Part shown: one piece after another, positions 46,901-58,102 of the stretch
How the letters are laid out: every line of letters begins with the position of its first letter
Numbering within the stretch: the first letter of the stretch is position 1
Assembly: GCF_009720385.1 (NCBI RefSeq)
Contig: NZ_WARX01000020.1
Span: 62,001 to 126,000 of the forward strand
Source of the DNA: Catellatospora vulcania
Lineage (GTDB): Bacteria > Actinomycetota > Actinomycetes > Mycobacteriales > Micromonosporaceae
DNA: 64,000 nt
Direction: 5' to 3'
Made by a program: the position numbers and the translations under genes
Notes under the pieces: model-generated
Database searches by the model: none
What the model saw: only the letters and a program-made list of their open reading frames with translations
Told to the model about the DNA's origin: nothing

Positions 46901-47623
46901 GTGCCCACCTCACTGCGCCGCGCGCCGCAGGCCCACCCCGAGGACTCCCTCCCGGGCGTGGTGACCCGGACCTTCACCACCACCGGCGCCCTCGACTACT
47001 GGGCCAGCGTCCGGCACGCCGAGAGCGCCGCGCAGGTCGCCGAGGAACTGGCCACCCTGGTGCGCACCGGCCGGGCCGCGGTCGCCCGGGAGCCCCTCGC
47101 GCACGCCGTCGAGCTGCTGCTGAGCACCCTCGACCACGCCGACGACGCCTCCGGCGCGCTGGACAACCTGCTGAACCGCCTGCTGGCCACCCACGCCGAA
47201 TCCTGCCGCCAGGACGCCCCCGACCCGGTGGAACTGGCCGACTGGCTGGTCACCGTGCAGTTCGACACCGGCCGCTGGTGCCCCGTCGACATCTGGGCGT
47301 ACGGCCCCGCCCTAGGTCCCGACGGCCTGGACCACTACCGGGCCGTGGTGCGCCGGCGCTGGGCCGCCGACCCCGGCGACCTCAGCGCCCGCGACGCCGT
47401 CGAGCGCCTGGCCCGCTGGGAACGCGACACCGCCACCCTGATCGAGGTCATCGGCGGCGACCTCAAACACGCCGCCCAGTACGGCCGGCTGGCCCGCGCC
47501 CTGGCCGACATCGGCGACCCCGCCGCCGCCCGCTCCTGGGCCGAACGCGGCCTCGCCGCCCACCCCGACGACCCGCCCGGCGCCGGCCTCCGCGACTTCC
47601 TCTCCCGCACCCCCGCCCCCTAA
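46901..47623 (+). CDS. Conserved hypothetical helical-repeat protein, 240 aa
   Basis: Cytosolic all-helical protein. The piece EPLAHAVELLLSTLDHADDASGALDNLLNRLLATHAESCRQD followed by DPVELADWLVTVQFD resembles the helical repeats that follow SWIM zinc fingers in actinobacterial proteins (DUF6880-like), but here no SWIM domain precedes it. The C-terminal third (KHAAQYGRLARALADIGDPAAARSWAERGLA) is one tetratricopeptide-like pair. GTG 46901 is the likely start, with no clear ribosome binding site. The region before residue 20 is proline-rich. Protein-protein interaction is the only inference I would draw. Confidence 0.65.
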   Translation: MPTSLRRAPQAHPEDSLPGVVTRTFTTTGALDYWASVRHAESAAQVAEELATLVRTGRAAVAREPLAHAVELLLSTLDHADDASGALDNLLNRLLATHAESCRQDAPDPVELADWLVTVQFDTGRWCPVDIWAYGPALGPDGLDHYRAVVRRRWAADPGDLSARDAVERLARWERDTATLIEVIGGDLKHAAQYGRLARALADIGDPAAARSWAERGLAAHPDDPPGAGLRDFLSRTPAP

Positions 47624-47633
47624 CCCCCGCCCT

Positions 47634-47683
47634 GCGGCACCCCGCCCCGCGGCACCCCGCCCCGCGGCACCCCGCCCCGCGGC
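47634..47683. repeat. 15-bp tandem repeat
   Basis: Three full copies of GCGGCACCCCGCCCC (47634-47678) and a partial fourth, directly after the helical-repeat gene's stop. Non-coding. Confidence 0.85.
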
Positions 47684-47711
47684 GACGCTGCGCGCCGCGC
47701 CGCGCCGCGGA

Positions 47712-47777
47712 GATCTTGCGCGAGCTGCGGGCACGAAGCGGGCATTTCGGCGAACGGACAACCCTCCGCGCAAGATC
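47712..47777. repeat. Palindrome with GATCTTGCGCG arms
   Basis: GATCTTGCGCG (47712-47722) and CGCGCAAGATC (47767-47777), perfect 11-bp arms around 44 bases. Similar in build to families A-D but single in this window. Confidence 0.65.
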
Positions 47778-47807
47778 GTCGCGATCTTGGCGGCTTCCGT
47801 GAGGTCG

Positions 47808-47886
47808 CGCGGTGAAGATCGCTGTTTCGGGTCAGGAAGTGGGGTCAGACCCGAGGTTTTGACACCAAACAGCGATCTTCACCGCG
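47808..47886. repeat. Dispersed palindrome family D, copy 2
   Basis: Perfect 20-bp arms: CGCGGTGAAGATCGCTGTTT (47808-47827) and its complement (47867-47886), 39-base interior. It lies between convergent genes, 27 bp past the ATP-grasp stop, so it can terminate that gene. Confidence 0.85.
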
Positions 47887-47913
47887 GCGCGACGGCCCGA
47901 GGGGCGGCGGCGG

Positions 47914-48891
47914 TCAGAGGGCCCAGGTGATGGCGGTGGCGAGGCGGGCTGCGGCGCCCTCGTCGTGGAGCATGAAGACCGAGGGTTCGGTCAGTTCCAG
48001 CTCGACCAGGAGCGGGTTTCCCCGCTCGTCGGGGATCAGGTCCACGCGGGCGTAGACGAGGCCGTCGGGCAGGGTGGCCACCACGGCCTCGCCCACGGCC
48101 CGCTCGGCGGTCGTGGGCACCCTGGGCGTGATCTCCTCGGGCTTGTACAGCGTCTCCAGGCCCTCGTCGGGGCCGGTCAGCATCGGGCCCTTGCGGATGG
48201 CGTGGCTGTAGGCCAGCCGACCGGTGGCCGGGTCGGCGAAGTAGAGCAGCGCGGTCTCGCCGTAGGAGTCCACCGCGGGCAGGTACGGCTGGACCATGGT
48301 GATCCGGCCGGCCGCCTGGAGGCGGCGCACGTGGGCGACGGCCTGGGCCGCGTCACCGGGGCCGTAGCGGCCGGTGTCGCGGCTGCCGGCGCTCACCACG
48401 GGCTTGAGGACGTACTCGCCGCCGCCGGCCGGGGGCGTCCACTCGTCGCCGGGGGCCAGGAAGGTGGTCGGGGTGACCGGGAGCCCGGCGGCGGCCAGCT
48501 CGGCGAGGTAGCGCTTGTCGGTGTTCCAGGCCACCGTCTCGACCGGGTTGACCAGGCGGGGCACGGTGGCCGCCCAGGCCAGGAACTCGTCGTGGCGCTG
48601 CGCGTAGTCCCACGGGGAGCGCAGCACGACCAGGTCGTAGGCGGACCAGTCAACCGATGCGTCGTCCCAGACGACGGGCGAGGCGTCGACGCCCAGGGCC
48701 GCCAGCGCGGGCAGCACCAGCTGGTCGTCGGCCTCCAGCAGCGGGATCTCGGCGCAGGTCACGATCGCGACCCGGGGACGGCCGCCGGAGGGGCGCGGCG
48801 ACGGGGCGGAACCTGCTTCGACGGAACCTTCTTCAAGAACCAGGGCGACCCGGGCCTGGGCCCGGGTCGCGTGGTCAAGGGATGTGCTCAC
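47914..48891 (-). CDS. ATP-grasp domain protein, 325 aa
   Basis: Carboxylate-amine ligase fold (RimK/glutathione-synthetase-like). After an N-terminal variable region come RVAIVTCAEIPLLEADDQLVLPAL and LVVLRSPWDYAQRHDEFLAW, the pre-ATP-grasp domain. The ATP-binding elements are YVLKPVVSAGSRDTGRY (Lys), TMVQPYLPAVDSYGETALLYF and YARVDLIPDERGNPLLVELELTEPSVF (metal-binding Glu and Asn/Thr). Similar stand-alone proteins are widespread in actinobacteria and annotated as putative glutathione synthetase-like. GTG 48891 follows TATATT at leaderless spacing. Acceptor and amine are unknown. Confidence 0.87.
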   Translation of the reverse strand: MSTSLDHATRAQARVALVLEEGSVEAGSAPSPRPSGGRPRVAIVTCAEIPLLEADDQLVLPALAALGVDASPVVWDDASVDWSAYDLVVLRSPWDYAQRHDEFLAWAATVPRLVNPVETVAWNTDKRYLAELAAAGLPVTPTTFLAPGDEWTPPAGGGEYVLKPVVSAGSRDTGRYGPGDAAQAVAHVRRLQAAGRITMVQPYLPAVDSYGETALLYFADPATGRLAYSHAIRKGPMLTGPDEGLETLYKPEEITPRVPTTAERAVGEAVVATLPDGLVYARVDLIPDERGNPLLVELELTEPSVFMLHDEGAAARLATAITWAL

Positions 48892-48925
48892 AAGATCCGA
48901 ATATAACGCGGGATCTGAAAGAACC

Positions 48926-49246
48926 TCAGCGCGCCAAAACTCGCTTGGACATGGAACGCCAGAGGTCGTTCGTGGGGCGCATGAGCTCGATCAGCTCGCG
49001 CTCCCACTCGTTCTCCACGGTGATGCCGGCCTTCTCGCAGGCGGCCCGGGCGATGTCGGTGCTGGCGGCCATGCGGTCGCCCCACGCTCCGTCATTGCCC
49101 ACCAGCACGATGCGCGAACCGCGCCGTCCGACGTATTCGACGACTGCCTTCGCTCCCCCGTGCTCGCTCGCGAAAGCGCGCAGGCCCGCCACAAGGCTGA
49201 CGGTGGGGGTCTCGATGGTCGTCGTCGTATCTGAACCTTCTGCCAT
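48926..49246 (-). CDS. Conserved hypothetical protein, 106 aa
   Basis: Small cytosolic protein. It has an N-terminal Thr-rich stretch (DTTTTIETP), then LVAGLRAFASEHGGAKAVVEYVGRRGSRIVLVG and RMAASTDIARAACEKAGITVENEWERELIELM. The alternating strand-helix pattern suggests a small alpha/beta fold. ATG 49246 starts a protein-like reading; the open frame extends 78 bases further but reads unlike protein. It lies 35 bp upstream of the ATP-grasp start on the same strand. No family recognised. Confidence 0.62.
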   Translation of the reverse strand: MAEGSDTTTTIETPTVSLVAGLRAFASEHGGAKAVVEYVGRRGSRIVLVGNDGAWGDRMAASTDIARAACEKAGITVENEWERELIELMRPTNDLWRSMSKRVLAR

Positions 49247-49463
49247 GCCAAGCACGATAAGCAGAACGGGTGTCCCGTGGAGGGATGGTGATGGGCTTTT
49301 GTGATTCCTGTTACGTGATCGCAACCCGGCGTACAGAGATCAGGTGTCCGGGTTCGCCCGGAAATAGCATCGTCAATGCGTAACAGAACGGACAGTTTTT
49401 AGTCAGCTGGCCGACACACCGTGCCGAAAAAGGGCGTGTCCGGCCGAAACAGGTAACAACCGC

Positions 49464-50456
49464 TCAGATGAACACGTCGACCGCGGCGGCCACGAACACG
49501 ATCGTGAGGTACGCCGTGGACCAGTGGAACAGCCGCATGGGTTTGACGTCCTCACCCTTGACCGTGCGGCTGTACAGGCCGTGGGCCTCCAGGATGAAGA
49601 AGCCGCCGCAGATCAGCGCGGGCAGGCCGTACACCGACGACATGCCCAGCGGCCACACCGCCAGCGACACGGCCACCGTGAGCCAGGAGTAGACCACGGA
49701 TTCGATCGCGACGCGACGCGGGGTCGCCACCACCGTCAGCATCGGGATGCCGGCCTTGGCGTAGTCGTCCTTGAACCGGATGGCCAGCGCGTAGAAGTGC
49801 GGCATCTGCCAGAAGAAGACGACGCCGAAGAGCAGCCAGGCCGCCGGGGCCAGCGAGCCGGTGACCGCGGCCCAGCCGATGAGCACGGGCATCGCCCCGC
49901 ACACGCCGCCCCAGAAGGTGTTGTGCGGCGTGGTGCGCTTCAGCCAGGCGGTGTAGATCACGTCGTAGTAGACGATCGCCGCCACGGTCAGCGCGGTGGC
50001 CAGCCAGTTGGTGAAGGCCGCCATCAGCAGGGTCGAGGAGACCGCCAGCGTCAGGCCGAACACGAGCGCGGCCTTCGGCGAGATCTTGTGGGTCACCAGT
50101 GGACGCCGCGAGGTGCGGCCCATCAGCGGGTCGATGTCGCGGTCGATGAAGCAGTTGATGGCGTTGGCAGCGCCGGCTGCGAACGAGCCGCCGACCAGCA
50201 CCACCAGCATCAGCCAGATCGACGGCAGGCCTTCGGCCGCCAGCATCATGGCCGGGATCGTGGTGATGAGCAGCAGCTCGACGATGCGCGGCTTGGTGAG
50301 CGACACGTATGCCCCCACCATCGCCCATCTGGCCTTGCGCTGTTGCAGCTGCGCGGCACGGGCCACCGCGCCCGGCTGGACCGGGATGACGGCGGTGCGG
50401 GGGGACGGGAGATCTACGGTGGCCGCCTCAGGCGACTCTGCGGCGAGCGTGCTCAC
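49464..50456 (-). CDS. ctaB: Protoheme IX farnesyltransferase CtaB, 330 aa
   Basis: Membrane prenyltransferase (UbiA superfamily) that adds farnesyl to heme b to give heme O, the substrate of CtaA. The two Asp-rich motifs are [20 protein letters not shown] (NxxxDxxxD) and the second around [31 protein letters not shown] is the usual opening of the first span; about nine spans follow. A 60-residue Pro/Ala-rich N-terminal tail is normal for actinobacteria. GTG 50456 follows TACCCT at leaderless spacing. Divergent from tkt across about 230 bp, the conserved actinobacterial order. Confidence 0.96.
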   Translation of the reverse strand: MSTLAAESPEAATVDLPSPRTAVIPVQPGAVARAAQLQQRKARWAMVGAYVSLTKPRIVELLLITTIPAMMLAAEGLPSIWLMLVVLVGGSFAAGAANAINCFIDRDIDPLMGRTSRRPLVTHKISPKAALVFGLTLAVSSTLLMAAFTNWLATALTVAAIVYYDVIYTAWLKRTTPHNTFWGGVCGAMPVLIGWAAVTGSLAPAAWLLFGVVFFWQMPHFYALAIRFKDDYAKAGIPMLTVVATPRRVAIESVVYSWLTVAVSLAVWPLGMSSVYGLPALICGGFFILEAHGLYSRTVKGEDVKPMRLFHWSTAYLTIVFVAAAVDVFI

Positions 50457-50684
50457 CCGCAACAGGGTACGGCAACGCTGGTCAACCCCTGCGGGCGCGC
50501 CACCACGCGCGGAATGGACGGGTTCGCACATGCGTCGTGCGCGGTATGAGTAGGGTCAACACCGACGCCTGGCGACACCGTGGCCGCCCGGACGACGATG
50601 CTTCATACCTGCCGGAGCCCCAGGGCGTGGCGAACCTTCCACGGCCTGGCGCGACGGAAACGAGTCGCTAGGAGTAGCACAGCT

Positions 50685-52763
50685 GTGACCGAGCAGTTGA
50701 TCTGGTCTGACATCGACCGCCGCGCGGTGGACACCGCCCGCGTCCTGGCCATGGACGCCGTCGAGAAGGCCGGCAACGGCCACCCGGGCACCGCGATGAG
50801 CCTCGCTCCACTGGCTTATCTGCTGTTCCAGCGGGCCATGCGGCTCGACCCCAACGACCCCGACTGGACCGGCCGCGACCGCTTCGTGCTCTCCGCCGGC
50901 CATTCCTCCCTCACCCAGTACGTCCAGCTGTTCCTCGCCGGCTACGGCCTGGAGTTGTCGGACCTGCAGGCGCTGCGCCAGTGGGGCTCGCTGACCCCGG
51001 GCCACCCGGAGCACGGGCACACCCGCGGCGTGGAGACCACCACCGGCCCGCTGGGCCAGGGCCTGGGCAACGCGGTCGGCATGGCCATGGCCGCCCGCCG
51101 CGAGCGCGGCCTGTTCGACCCGGACGCCGCACCCGGCACCAGCCCGTTCGACCACCACATCTTCGTGATCTGTTCGGACGGTGACATCGAGGAGGGCGTG
51201 ACCCACGAGGTCTCCTCGATCGCCGGCCACCAGAAGCTGGACAACCTCATCGTCTTCTACGACGACAACGAGATCTCGATCGAGGACAACACCTTGATCG
51301 CGAAGTCCGAGGACGTCTGCAAGCGCTACGAGGCGTACGGCTGGCACGTCGAGAAGGTCGACTGGACCGGCGGCAACACCGGCTACCACGAGGACGTGCC
51401 CGCGCTGTGGGCGGCGATCCAGCGCGCCAAGGCGGTCACCGACAAGCCCAGCTTCATCGCGCTGCGCACCATCATCGGCTGGCCGGCCCCGACCAAGCAG
51501 AACACCGGCAAGATCCACGGCTCGGCGGTCGGCCCGAACGAGGCCGCCGCGGTCAAGGAGCTGCTCGGCTTCGACCCGGCCGTCGCGTTCCCGGTCGAGG
51601 ACGAGGTCATCGCGCACACCCGCGCCGTGGCCGAGCGCGGCCGCCTGCTGCACGAGCAGTGGGAGGAGGCGTTCCACGACTGGGCGAAGACCAACCCGGA
51701 GCGGCTGGCGCTGTTCGACCGGATGAGCACCCGCACCCTGCCCGACGGCTGGGAGAAGGCGCTGCCGAGCTTCCCGGCCGACCCGAAGGGCCTGGCCACC
51801 CGCGCCGCGTCCGGCCAGGTGCTCAACGCGCTCGCGCCGGTGCTGCCGGAGCTGTGGGGCGGTTCGGCCGACCTGGCCGAGAGCAACAACACCACGATGA
51901 AGGGCGAGCCCTCGTTCGTCCCGGCCGAGTTCGCCACCAAGGAGTTCCCCGGCGACGAGTATGGCCGCACGCTGCACTTCGGCATCCGCGAGCACGGCAT
52001 GGGCTCGATCATGAACGGCATCGCGCTGCACGGCGGCACCCGCGTGTACGGCGGCACGTTCCTGGTCTTCTCCGACTACATGCGCCCGCCCGTGCGGCTT
52101 GCCGCGCTGATGAAGCTGCCGGTGACGTACGTCTGGACGCACGACTCGATCGGCCTGGGCGAGGACGGCCCGACCCACCAGCCGGTGGAGCAGGTCACCG
52201 CGCTGCGGGCCATCCCCGGCCTGGACGTGGTGCGCCCGGCCGACGCCAACGAGACCGCACACGCCTGGCGGATGGCGCTCAAGCACACCGACCGGCCCAC
52301 GGCGCTCGCGCTGACCCGGCAGAACGTGCCCACGCTCGACCCGGCGAAGATCACCGGCTTCGAACGCGGCGGCTACATCCTGGAGGAGGCCTCCACCGGC
52401 ACCCCGCAGGTGATCCTCATCGGCACCGGCTCCGAGGTCGCGCTCTGCCTGAAGGCCCAGGAACTGCTGGAGGACGAGGACGTGCCCACGCGCGTCGTGT
52501 CCATGCCGTGCCAGGAATGGTTCCGCGCGCAGGATGCGGGGTACCGGGAGTCCGTGCTCCCCGCGAACGTCAAGGCCCGGGTCAGTGTCGAGGCCGGTAT
52601 CGCCATGTCCTGGCGGGACCTGGTCGGCGACGCCGGTGAGTCGGTGAGCCTGGAGCACTACGGCGCGTCGGCTCCGGCGGCCACCCTGTTCGAGAAGTTC
52701 GGTTTCACCCCGGAGGCGGTCGCGGAAGCGGCCCGCCGCTCCCTCTCCAAGGTAGGCGAGTGA
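50685..52763 (+). CDS. tkt: Transketolase, 692 aa
   Basis: Thiamine-diphosphate enzyme of the non-oxidative pentose-phosphate branch. [16 protein letters not shown] holds His33 of the substrate channel, [13 protein letters not shown] and [10 protein letters not shown] bind diphosphate and metal. The pyrimidine domain has the activating Glu in [20 protein letters not shown] and [25 protein letters not shown] 50685 has TAGGAG about 10 bases upstream. First gene of the tkt-tal-pgi-zwf-opcA-pgl operon; the next start is 3 bp after its stop. Length is normal. Confidence 0.98.
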   Translation: MTEQLIWSDIDRRAVDTARVLAMDAVEKAGNGHPGTAMSLAPLAYLLFQRAMRLDPNDPDWTGRDRFVLSAGHSSLTQYVQLFLAGYGLELSDLQALRQWGSLTPGHPEHGHTRGVETTTGPLGQGLGNAVGMAMAARRERGLFDPDAAPGTSPFDHHIFVICSDGDIEEGVTHEVSSIAGHQKLDNLIVFYDDNEISIEDNTLIAKSEDVCKRYEAYGWHVEKVDWTGGNTGYHEDVPALWAAIQRAKAVTDKPSFIALRTIIGWPAPTKQNTGKIHGSAVGPNEAAAVKELLGFDPAVAFPVEDEVIAHTRAVAERGRLLHEQWEEAFHDWAKTNPERLALFDRMSTRTLPDGWEKALPSFPADPKGLATRAASGQVLNALAPVLPELWGGSADLAESNNTTMKGEPSFVPAEFATKEFPGDEYGRTLHFGIREHGMGSIMNGIALHGGTRVYGGTFLVFSDYMRPPVRLAALMKLPVTYVWTHDSIGLGEDGPTHQPVEQVTALRAIPGLDVVRPADANETAHAWRMALKHTDRPTALALTRQNVPTLDPAKITGFERGGYILEEASTGTPQVILIGTGSEVALCLKAQELLEDEDVPTRVVSMPCQEWFRAQDAGYRESVLPANVKARVSVEAGIAMSWRDLVGDAGESVSLEHYGASAPAATLFEKFGFTPEAVAEAARRSLSKVGE

Positions 52764-52765
52764 CT

Positions 52766-53881
52766 ATGACTGATCCACTGGGCGAACTCTCCGCCGCGGG
52801 CGTGGCGGTGTGGCTCGACGACATCTCCCGTGAGCGGCTCACTGAAGGCGGCTCGCACACGGCGCTGCAGAAGCTGGTCGACGAGTCCCACGTCGTCGGC
52901 GTGACCAGCAACCCGACCATCTTCGCTGGTGCGATGGGCGGCAGCGACCTCTACGACACGCAGCTGCACGACCTGAAGGTGCGCGGCGTCACGGTCGACG
53001 AGGCCGTGCGCATGCTCACCACGTACGACATCCGGTGGGCCTGCGACGTGATGCGCCCGGCGTTCGACGCCTCCGACGGCGTCGACGGGCGGGTGTCGAT
53101 CGAGGTCGACCCGCGGCTGGCCGACAAGACCGAGCCGACCATCGCCGAGGCCAAGCAGCTGTGGTGGCTGGTCGACCGGCCCAACCTGTTCATCAAGATC
53201 CCGGCGACCCTGGCCGGCCTGCCCGCGATCACCGCCGCGCTGGCCGAGGGCATCAGCGTCAACGTGACGCTGATCTTCTCGCTGGAGCGCTACCGCGCGG
53301 TGATGGACGCCTGGCTGACCGGCCTGGAGCAGGCAAAGGCCAACGGGCACGACCTCTCGAAGATCGAGTCCGTGGCGTCGTTCTTCGTGTCGCGCTTCGA
53401 CACCGAGATCGACAAGCGGCTGGAGAAGATCGGCACCCCGGACGCACTCGCCCTGCGCGGGCAGGCCGCGGTCGCCAACGCGCGGCTGGCGTACGGCGCG
53501 CACCTGGACGTCGTGAACAGCCCGCGCTGGGCCGCCCTCAAGGCCGCCGGCGCCAAGCCGCAGCGTCCGTTGTGGGCCTCCACCGGCACCAAGAACGAGG
53601 CCTACCCGGACACGCTCTACGTCGAGCAGCTGATCGCGCCGAACACGGTCAACACCATGCCGGAGAAGACCATGAAGGCCTTCGCCGACCACGGCAAGGT
53701 GCCCGGCGACACGATCACCGGCAACCTGCAGTCGGCCGAGATGACGATGGACGCGCTGCGCGCGGCCGGCATCGACTACGACGACGTGGTGGAGTTCCTG
53801 GAGCGCGACGGCGTGGCGAAGTTCGACGCCAGCTGGACCGAGCTGCTCGAAGGCGTGCAGGCGAAGCTGGAGCAGGCGTGA
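52766..53881 (+). CDS. tal: Transaldolase, 371 aa
   Basis: Schiff-base aldolase linking sedoheptulose 7-phosphate and glyceraldehyde 3-phosphate to fructose 6-phosphate. The reactive lysine is Lys144 in [50 protein letters not shown]-type [21 protein letters not shown] and [22 protein letters not shown] are family marks of the long (about 370 aa) actinobacterial and plant-like form. ATG 52766 starts 3 bases after tkt; GTG 52760 would overlap it. Its stop overlaps the pgi start (GTGA). Confidence 0.97.
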   Translation: MTDPLGELSAAGVAVWLDDISRERLTEGGSHTALQKLVDESHVVGVTSNPTIFAGAMGGSDLYDTQLHDLKVRGVTVDEAVRMLTTYDIRWACDVMRPAFDASDGVDGRVSIEVDPRLADKTEPTIAEAKQLWWLVDRPNLFIKIPATLAGLPAITAALAEGISVNVTLIFSLERYRAVMDAWLTGLEQAKANGHDLSKIESVASFFVSRFDTEIDKRLEKIGTPDALALRGQAAVANARLAYGAHLDVVNSPRWAALKAAGAKPQRPLWASTGTKNEAYPDTLYVEQLIAPNTVNTMPEKTMKAFADHGKVPGDTITGNLQSAEMTMDALRAAGIDYDDVVEFLERDGVAKFDASWTELLEGVQAKLEQA

Positions 53882-55524
53882 GCGAGGATTTTCAGGAAGT
53901 CGTGTTCGGCGGCGGGCTGACCGTGCGGGTGTCCCGCGAGGTCGCCGCCGCGGCCGAGCCGGTGCTCGCCCAGCTGGTGCAGGACGGCGTGCCCGCGAAG
54001 CTGGCGGCCAAGGACAACACGCTGTGGGGCCCGGCCGCCGAGGCCGAGGCGGCCGTGCGGCTGGGCTGGGTGGACACCTTCCAGCGCAGCCGGGCGCTGC
54101 TGCCGCAGCTCGCCGAGCTGGGTGCGGAGCTGGGCGACCTGGACCACGTGGTGCTGGCCGGCATGGGCGGCTCGTCGCTGGCCCCCGAGGTGATCTCCCT
54201 CACCCTGGGCAAGCGGCTCACCGTGCTGGACACCACCGACCCGGGCCAGGTCGCGGCCGCGCTGCGCGACCGGCTGGACCGCACCGTGGTGGTGGTGTCG
54301 AGCAAGTCCGGCGGCACGGTGGAGACCGACAGCCACCGGCGGGCGTACCTGCAGGCGTTCCTCGACTCCGGGCTCAGCCCGGCCGAGGCGGGGCGGCACT
54401 TCGTCATCGTCACCGACCCCGGCTCGCCGCTGGAGGCGACCGCCCGCGAGATGGGGGCGTTCGTGCTGCTGGCCGACTCGGACGTGGGCGGCCGCTACTC
54501 GGCGCTGACCGCGTTCGGCATGGTGCCGACGGCGCTGGCCGGGGTGGACGTGGCCGAGCTGCTGGACCAGGCGGAGGAGTTCGCCGGCACGCTGACCGGC
54601 GACGTCGACAACCCGGCGTTCCTGCTCGGCGCGGTCATGGGCGCGGCGGCCCGCAACGGCCGTGACAAGCTCGCGCTGGTCGACGACGGCAGCGGCATCA
54701 CCGGCCTGGGCGACTGGGCCGAGCAGCTGATCGCCGAGTCCACCGGCAAGCAGGGCCTGGGCATCCTGCCGGTCGTGGTGGAGACCCCGATCAGCGCCGG
54801 CGCCACCGGCTCCGACGTGCTCACCGCCACCATCGGCGGCGCGCTGGGCGTCGGCGCGGTGCCGGGCAGCGGCGTGGTGCCGCACGTCTCGGTCAACGGG
54901 GCGCTCGGCGCGCAGTTCCTGTGCTGGGAGGCGGCGACCGCGGTGGCCGGGCGGGTGCTCGGCATCGACCCGTTCGACCAGCCCAACGTCACCGAGTCCA
55001 AGCAGAACACCAACAAGATCCTCGACGAGGGCCTGCCGGCGGCGACGCCGTCGTTCACCGAAGGCGCCGTCACCGGGTACGGCGACGCGAGCTCCCTGGA
55101 GGACGCGCTGCGCGCCCTGCTCGGGGCAGCCGGCGAGCACGGCTACATCGCCGTGATGGCGTACCTGGACCGGTTCGCCGACGCCGACACCGCCAAGCTG
55201 CGCGAGCTGCTGGCCGCGGCGTCCGGCCGCCCGGTGACGTTCGGCTGGGGCCCGCGCTTCCTGCACTCGACCGGCCAGTACCACAAGGGCGGGCCGCAGA
55301 GCGGGGCGTTCCTGCAGATCACCGGCGAGGTCGCCGACGACCTGGCCGTGCCGGGCAAGCCGTACACCTTCGGTCAGCTGCAGGCGGCACAGGCCGCGGG
55401 CGACCGGCAGGCGCTGGCCGGGCGTGACCGCCCGCTGCTGCACCTGCACCTGACCGACCGGGCCAAGGGCATCGCCCAGCTGCTGGACGCGGCGGCCCGA
55501 CTCCAGCCGCACAAGGAGAGGTGA
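53878..55524 (+). CDS. pgi: Glucose-6-phosphate isomerase, 548 aa
   Basis: Interconverts glucose 6-phosphate and fructose 6-phosphate, joining glycolysis to the pentose-phosphate genes around it. SIS-domain features: [16 protein letters not shown], phosphate-binding [19 protein letters not shown] and [19 protein letters not shown]. The C-terminal [10 protein letters not shown] and [20 protein letters not shown] with catalytic Lys/His candidates are of the actinobacterial type, which differs from the E. coli enzyme. GTG 53878 overlaps tal by four bases. The zwf start follows 6 bp after the stop. Confidence 0.95.
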   Translation: MSEDFQEVVFGGGLTVRVSREVAAAAEPVLAQLVQDGVPAKLAAKDNTLWGPAAEAEAAVRLGWVDTFQRSRALLPQLAELGAELGDLDHVVLAGMGGSSLAPEVISLTLGKRLTVLDTTDPGQVAAALRDRLDRTVVVVSSKSGGTVETDSHRRAYLQAFLDSGLSPAEAGRHFVIVTDPGSPLEATAREMGAFVLLADSDVGGRYSALTAFGMVPTALAGVDVAELLDQAEEFAGTLTGDVDNPAFLLGAVMGAAARNGRDKLALVDDGSGITGLGDWAEQLIAESTGKQGLGILPVVVETPISAGATGSDVLTATIGGALGVGAVPGSGVVPHVSVNGALGAQFLCWEAATAVAGRVLGIDPFDQPNVTESKQNTNKILDEGLPAATPSFTEGAVTGYGDASSLEDALRALLGAAGEHGYIAVMAYLDRFADADTAKLRELLAAASGRPVTFGWGPRFLHSTGQYHKGGPQSGAFLQITGEVADDLAVPGKPYTFGQLQAAQAAGDRQALAGRDRPLLHLHLTDRAKGIAQLLDAAARLQPHKER

Positions 55525-55530
55525 CGTCAC

Positions 55531-57072
55531 GTGACCGTGTCGTCCGACCCGGAGCGGGTCAATCCGCTGCGGGACCCCCAGGACCGCCGACTGCCGCGGA
55601 TCCCGGAGCCATGCGCGCTCGTCATCTTCGGGGTCACCGGCGACCTCGCCCGCAAGAAACTCATCCCCGCCGTGTACGACCTGGCCAACCGGGGCCTGCT
55701 GCCGCCCGGCTTCGTGATCGCCGGGTTCGCCCGGCGTGACTGGGGCGACGGCGACTTCGAGAACGTGGCCCGCACCGCGGCCATGGAGCACGCGCGCACC
55801 CCGTGGCGCGAGGAGGTCTGGGCCCGGCTGGCGGGCAACTTCCGCTTCGTGGGCGGGGCGTTCGACGACGACGCCGCCTTCGACCGGCTGCACGACTGCC
55901 TGAACGAGCTGCGCGACACGCACGGCATCCAGGGCAACGCCGCGTTCTACTTCTCCATCCCCCCGGCCGCCTTCCCGACCGTGCTCAAGCAGCTGGAGCG
56001 CACCGGCATGGCCGACAACGCCAAGTCCGGCGGCTGGCGGCGGGTCGTGGTCGAGAAGCCGTTCGGCGAGGACCTGGAGTCGGCCAAGGCTCTCAACGAC
56101 CTGGTCGACGACGTGGTCAGCGCGGAGGACGTCTTCCGCATCGACCACTACCTGGGCAAGGAGACGGTCCAGAACATCCTGGCGCTGCGCTTCGCGAACT
56201 CGTTGTTCGAGCCCCTGTGGAACTCCAAGTACGTCGACTCGGTGCAGATCACCATGGCCGAGGACGTCGGCATCGGCACCCGGGCCGGCTTCTACGACGC
56301 CACCGGCGCGGCCCGCGACGTCATGCAGAACCACCTGATGCAGCTGCTGGCGCTGGTCGCCATGGAGGAGCCGACCACGTTCGACGCCTCCGAGATCCGC
56401 GCCGAGAAGCTCAAGGTGCTGCGGGCCACCGTGCCGCCGAAGGACGTCGCCACCGAGACGGTGCGCGGGCAGTACCTGACCGGCTGGGTCGCCGGTGCCC
56501 GGGTGCCGGGCTACCTGGAGGAGTCGGACGTCCCGCCGGACTCGAACACCGAGACGTACGCGGCGGTGCGGCTGACCATCCAGAACCGCCGCTGGGCGGG
56601 TGTGCCGTTCTACATCCGGGCCGGCAAGCGCTTGCCGCGGCGGGTCACCGAGGTCGCCGTGCTCTTCAAGAAGGCCCCGCACCTGCCGTTCTACCCCGAG
56701 GACGTGGAGCTGCTGGGCAACAACCAGCTGGTCATCCGGGTCCAGCCGGACGAGGGCGTGATGCTGAAGTTCGGCTCCAAGGTGCCCGGCACCCAGATGG
56801 AGCTGCGCGACATCACCATGGACTTCGCCTACGGCGAGGCGTTCACCGAGTCCAGCCCCGAGGCGTACGAGCGGCTCATCCTCGACGTGCTGCTGGGCGA
56901 CCGGACGCTGTTCCCGGACGCGGCCGAGGTCGAGGAGGGCTGGCGCATCATCGACCCGCTGGAGGACGCCTGGGTTGGCACCAAGCCCGCGACGTACCGG
57001 GCGGGCGAGTGGGGTCCGCGCGAGGCCGACGAGATGCTGGCCCGCGAGGGCCGCACCTGGCGGCGAGCATGA
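55531..57072 (+). CDS. zwf: Glucose-6-phosphate 1-dehydrogenase, 513 aa
   Basis: First enzyme of the oxidative pentose-phosphate path, making NADPH. The coenzyme motif [11 protein letters not shown] lies at about 34-44; the substrate/catalytic motif RIDHYLGKE includes His206 and Lys210. [21 protein letters not shown] and [16 protein letters not shown] are family-typical. GTG 55531 has GGAGAGG about 8 bases before it. It needs OpcA (next gene) for full assembly or activity in actinobacteria. Length is normal; no missing residue noticed. Confidence 0.98.
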   Translation: MTVSSDPERVNPLRDPQDRRLPRIPEPCALVIFGVTGDLARKKLIPAVYDLANRGLLPPGFVIAGFARRDWGDGDFENVARTAAMEHARTPWREEVWARLAGNFRFVGGAFDDDAAFDRLHDCLNELRDTHGIQGNAAFYFSIPPAAFPTVLKQLERTGMADNAKSGGWRRVVVEKPFGEDLESAKALNDLVDDVVSAEDVFRIDHYLGKETVQNILALRFANSLFEPLWNSKYVDSVQITMAEDVGIGTRAGFYDATGAARDVMQNHLMQLLALVAMEEPTTFDASEIRAEKLKVLRATVPPKDVATETVRGQYLTGWVAGARVPGYLEESDVPPDSNTETYAAVRLTIQNRRWAGVPFYIRAGKRLPRRVTEVAVLFKKAPHLPFYPEDVELLGNNQLVIRVQPDEGVMLKFGSKVPGTQMELRDITMDFAYGEAFTESSPEAYERLILDVLLGDRTLFPDAAEVEEGWRIIDPLEDAWVGTKPATYRAGEWGPREADEMLAREGRTWRRA

Positions 57073-57106
57073 GCGAGCTGTTGATCACGCTGGGAAGTGG
57101 GACGGA

Positions 57107-58102
57107 ATGCTAGCCCTGTGGGACACCACCGGTAACGAGGTGGTGCGCAAGCTCGCCTCGGAGCGGCGCAACGCGGGCGGCGTCGCCAGCGGCCTCGCCC
57201 TCAACCTGGTCGTCATCGTGGACGAGGGCCGGGTGCGCCAGGTCGAGGACGCGGCCACCATCGCCGCCGCGTCGCACCCCTGCCGCCTGCTCGTGGTCAG
57301 CCGCGGCCCGGTCGCGGGCGTCGACGCGGTGACCGCGAACGCCAAGAACCGGCTCGACGCCGAGATCGTCGTCGGCGGGCGGCTCGGGCCGTGCGAGGCC
57401 GTGATCATGCGGATGCACGGCCGGCTCGCCCTGCACAGCGAGTCGGTGGTCATGCCGCTACTGGCCCCGGACGTGCCGGTGGTCACCTGGTGGCACGGCT
57501 GCCCGCCCGAGCACATCGCGTACGACCCGCTGGGCGTCGTCGCGGAGCGCCGGGTCACCGACATCGCCCAGTGCGCCGACCCCGCCGCGGCGCTGCGGCA
57601 GCGGGCGGTGGACTACGCCCCCGGCGACACCGACCTTTCCTGGACCCGGCTGACCGGCTGGCGCTCGCTCATCGCGGGCGCCTTCGACACGGCGTCGGCG
57701 GGCGCGCTGTCCGCGACGGTGCACGCCGCGGCCGGCGACCCGCTGGGCGCGCTGCTGCGCGGCTGGCTCATGGCGCGGATGAACGTCCCGGTGCAGCTGG
57801 CCGAGGTCACCGGGCCGCTGCACGGGGTCGACTTCGCGCTCGCCGACGGCGGCTCGCTGAGCCTGCACGCCACGGGCGACGGGATGGCCCTGCTGCGCAA
57901 GTCCGGCTCGCTGGACCAGGTGCTGCCGCTGGTGGAACGCCGGCTGGGCGAGGTGCTGGCCGAGGAGCTGCAGCGCCTCGACGCCGACCAGCCGTACGCG
58001 GCGGCGCTCGCGCAGGCCACGGGCATCGCGAACCTCGGCGACCGGGCGTCGACCCGGAACCACATCTGGCAGGACCCGGCGTGGGAACCGGTGGCCGCAT
58101 GA
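57107..58102 (+). CDS. opcA: Glucose-6-phosphate dehydrogenase assembly protein OpcA, 331 aa
   Basis: Allosteric assembly partner of Zwf in actinobacteria and cyanobacteria. The N-terminus MLALWDTTGNEVVRKLASER and the following LNLVVIVDEGRVRQVEDAATIAAASHPCRLLVV are typical. VPVVTWWHGCPPEHIAYDPLG and YAPGDTDLSWTRLTGWRSLIAGAFD are strongly conserved family stretches. ATG 57107 is picked because homology begins there; GGGACGGA lies just upstream. Its stop overlaps a 21-codon ORF (ATGA) that bridges to pgl. Confidence 0.95.
   Translation: MLALWDTTGNEVVRKLASERRNAGGVASGLALNLVVIVDEGRVRQVEDAATIAAASHPCRLLVVSRGPVAGVDAVTANAKNRLDAEIVVGGRLGPCEAVIMRMHGRLALHSESVVMPLLAPDVPVVTWWHGCPPEHIAYDPLGVVAERRVTDIAQCADPAAALRQRAVDYAPGDTDLSWTRLTGWRSLIAGAFDTASAGALSATVHAAAGDPLGALLRGWLMARMNVPVQLAEVTGPLHGVDFALADGGSLSLHATGDGMALLRKSGSLDQVLPLVERRLGEVLAEELQRLDADQPYAAALAQATGIANLGDRASTRNHIWQDPAWEPVAA

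Noticed and set aside
53776-56682. 968-codon open frame antisense to pgi and zwf
   Set aside because: It spans two real genes and their junction, with no start signal or recognisable motif.
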